Origin: Methanobacteriota archaeon
Lineage (GTDB): Archaea > Thermoplasmatota > E2 > DHVEG-1
Direction: 5' to 3'
NCBI GenBank assembly: GCA_026394435.1
Contig: JAPKYG010000037.1
Coordinates: 1-32,711 of the forward strand
DNA length: 32,711 bases
Shown piece after piece: positions 32,303 through 32,711 of this stretch. Each line of letters begins with the position of its first letter. Positions within the stretch are counted from its first letter, which is position 1. The notes beneath the pieces are model-generated. The model worked only from the letters and a program-made list of their open reading frames with translations. It searched no databases and had not been told where the DNA came from. The translations under genes were made by a program, and so were the position numbers.

Positions 32303-32711
32303 TTAAATTCAAGAGGGACATCTTCCCACATGAGGTAGACATTGGCGTTTTTCACAGGAGCACCATCCATATCTGTGACGGTGACGGTGAGGTTGTAATC
32401 CGCTCCAACGGTGAACATATCAACTGTAGATGTGACATATGTTCCGTTGACGATTTCAATAGTTTCCGTTGCAGTTCCATTCTCATCTCCAGGCCAGTCG
32501 ATTGATAATGTAATTGTTCCACCAGGTTTCGTTGGTGTAACCGTAGCAGTCCATCTTCCTTCAGTACCAGAGTGAACTAGAGTGGTTGCATCGATTGGAT
32601 ATAAGATATCTCCTTCGATGGTAATATTATCCAACACTCCGTCTTCTTCATCAGCGTCGTCACCATAGTATGCATTTCTGAATTCATCAGTGATACTTCG
32701 ACCGAAGATAT
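32303..32711 (-). CDS. Ig-like surface protein, upstream portion in a shifted frame (5' truncated by window)
   Basis: The upstream part of the same surface-protein gene, open from the window end. It reads DEFRNAYYGDDADEEDGVLD..., then an extracellular beta-domain (TVTPTKPGGTITLSIDWPGD, FTVGADYNLTVTVTDMDGAP) with sequons, and VYLMWEDVPLEFNSTAG. In this frame the reading continues to a stop at 32125, but the residues after about 32270 (WNETTTLWSMSHQPLH) look like out-of-frame sequence, while the other frame reads as a natural continuation (RNHNIMVNVTPTTAYAG). So one base was probably gained or lost between about 32240 and 32302. The N-terminus and signal peptide lie beyond the window. Confidence 0.75.

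Noticed and set aside
1..32711. CRISPR array, insertion sequence, integrase/attachment site or replication origin
   Set aside because: No regularly spaced direct repeats, transposase-like ORFs, terminal inverted repeats or origin-recognition genes were seen on reading both strands; a dedicated repeat search was not possible.

Overview
The window is archaeal chromosome. The evidence is archaeal-type RNA polymerase genes (rpoH, rpoB, rpoA1, rpoA2, rpoP), an exosome/proteasome/SBDS cluster, the archaea-only GatE amidotransferase subunit, KEOPS Pcc1, archaeal NusA and a PGF-CTERM-like surface protein. RpoB is one uninterrupted polypeptide. Most methanogens, haloarchaea and Archaeoglobi split it, so a Thermoplasmatota-like or other intact-rpoB euryarchaeal lineage is more likely. 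That placement is inference. No mcr, hydrogenase catalytic subunit or HdrB gene is visible here.

Layout, left to right. (1) 1-6903, plus strand: a tight Hdr-type electron-transfer operon. It holds a 5'-truncated HdrA, MvhD, an FrhB/FdhB-type iron-sulfur flavoprotein, a tandem-duplicated HdrC, and a 1016-residue protein that joins two HdrA-like halves. (2) 6942-9006: an AT-rich radical SAM gene on the minus strand, then an OsmC-family gene. (3) 9054-10319: purA. (4) 14659 down to 10316, minus strand: psmA-SBDS-rrp4-rrp41-rrp42-rpl37ae-rpoP-pcc1, an information-processing superoperon with several stop/start overlaps. (5) queE (minus), then tRNA-Lys(UUU), which directly precedes rpoH-rpoB-rpoA1-rpoA2-rpl30e-nusA. 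(6) 24376-27698: four overlapping or near-abutting genes for a dye-linked L-proline/sarcosine-type dehydrogenase complex. (7) gatE. (8) Minus strand, 32711 down to 29595: a frameshifted, window-truncated Ig-like surface protein with a PGF-CTERM-like tail, a hairpin-plus-T terminator, a family 2 glycosyltransferase, and a small membrane protein with a degenerate nuclease-like domain.

The genes form three themes. One is redox metabolism: the Hdr complex and the proline-dehydrogenase-like complex both move electrons through flavins and Fe-S clusters, and may share carriers. The second is core gene expression: RNA polymerase, NusA, exosome, proteasome, SBDS, tRNA-Lys, GatE, KEOPS and archaeosine precursor synthesis. 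The third is the cell envelope. The points most worth a second look are the Hdr operon (fused double HdrA; tandem HdrC with a His replacing a Cys in both repeats; a lost Cys in the first HdrA), rpoH with no canonical start codon directly behind tRNA-Lys, the lysine-rich N-terminal tail on RpoA2, and the frameshifted surface protein.
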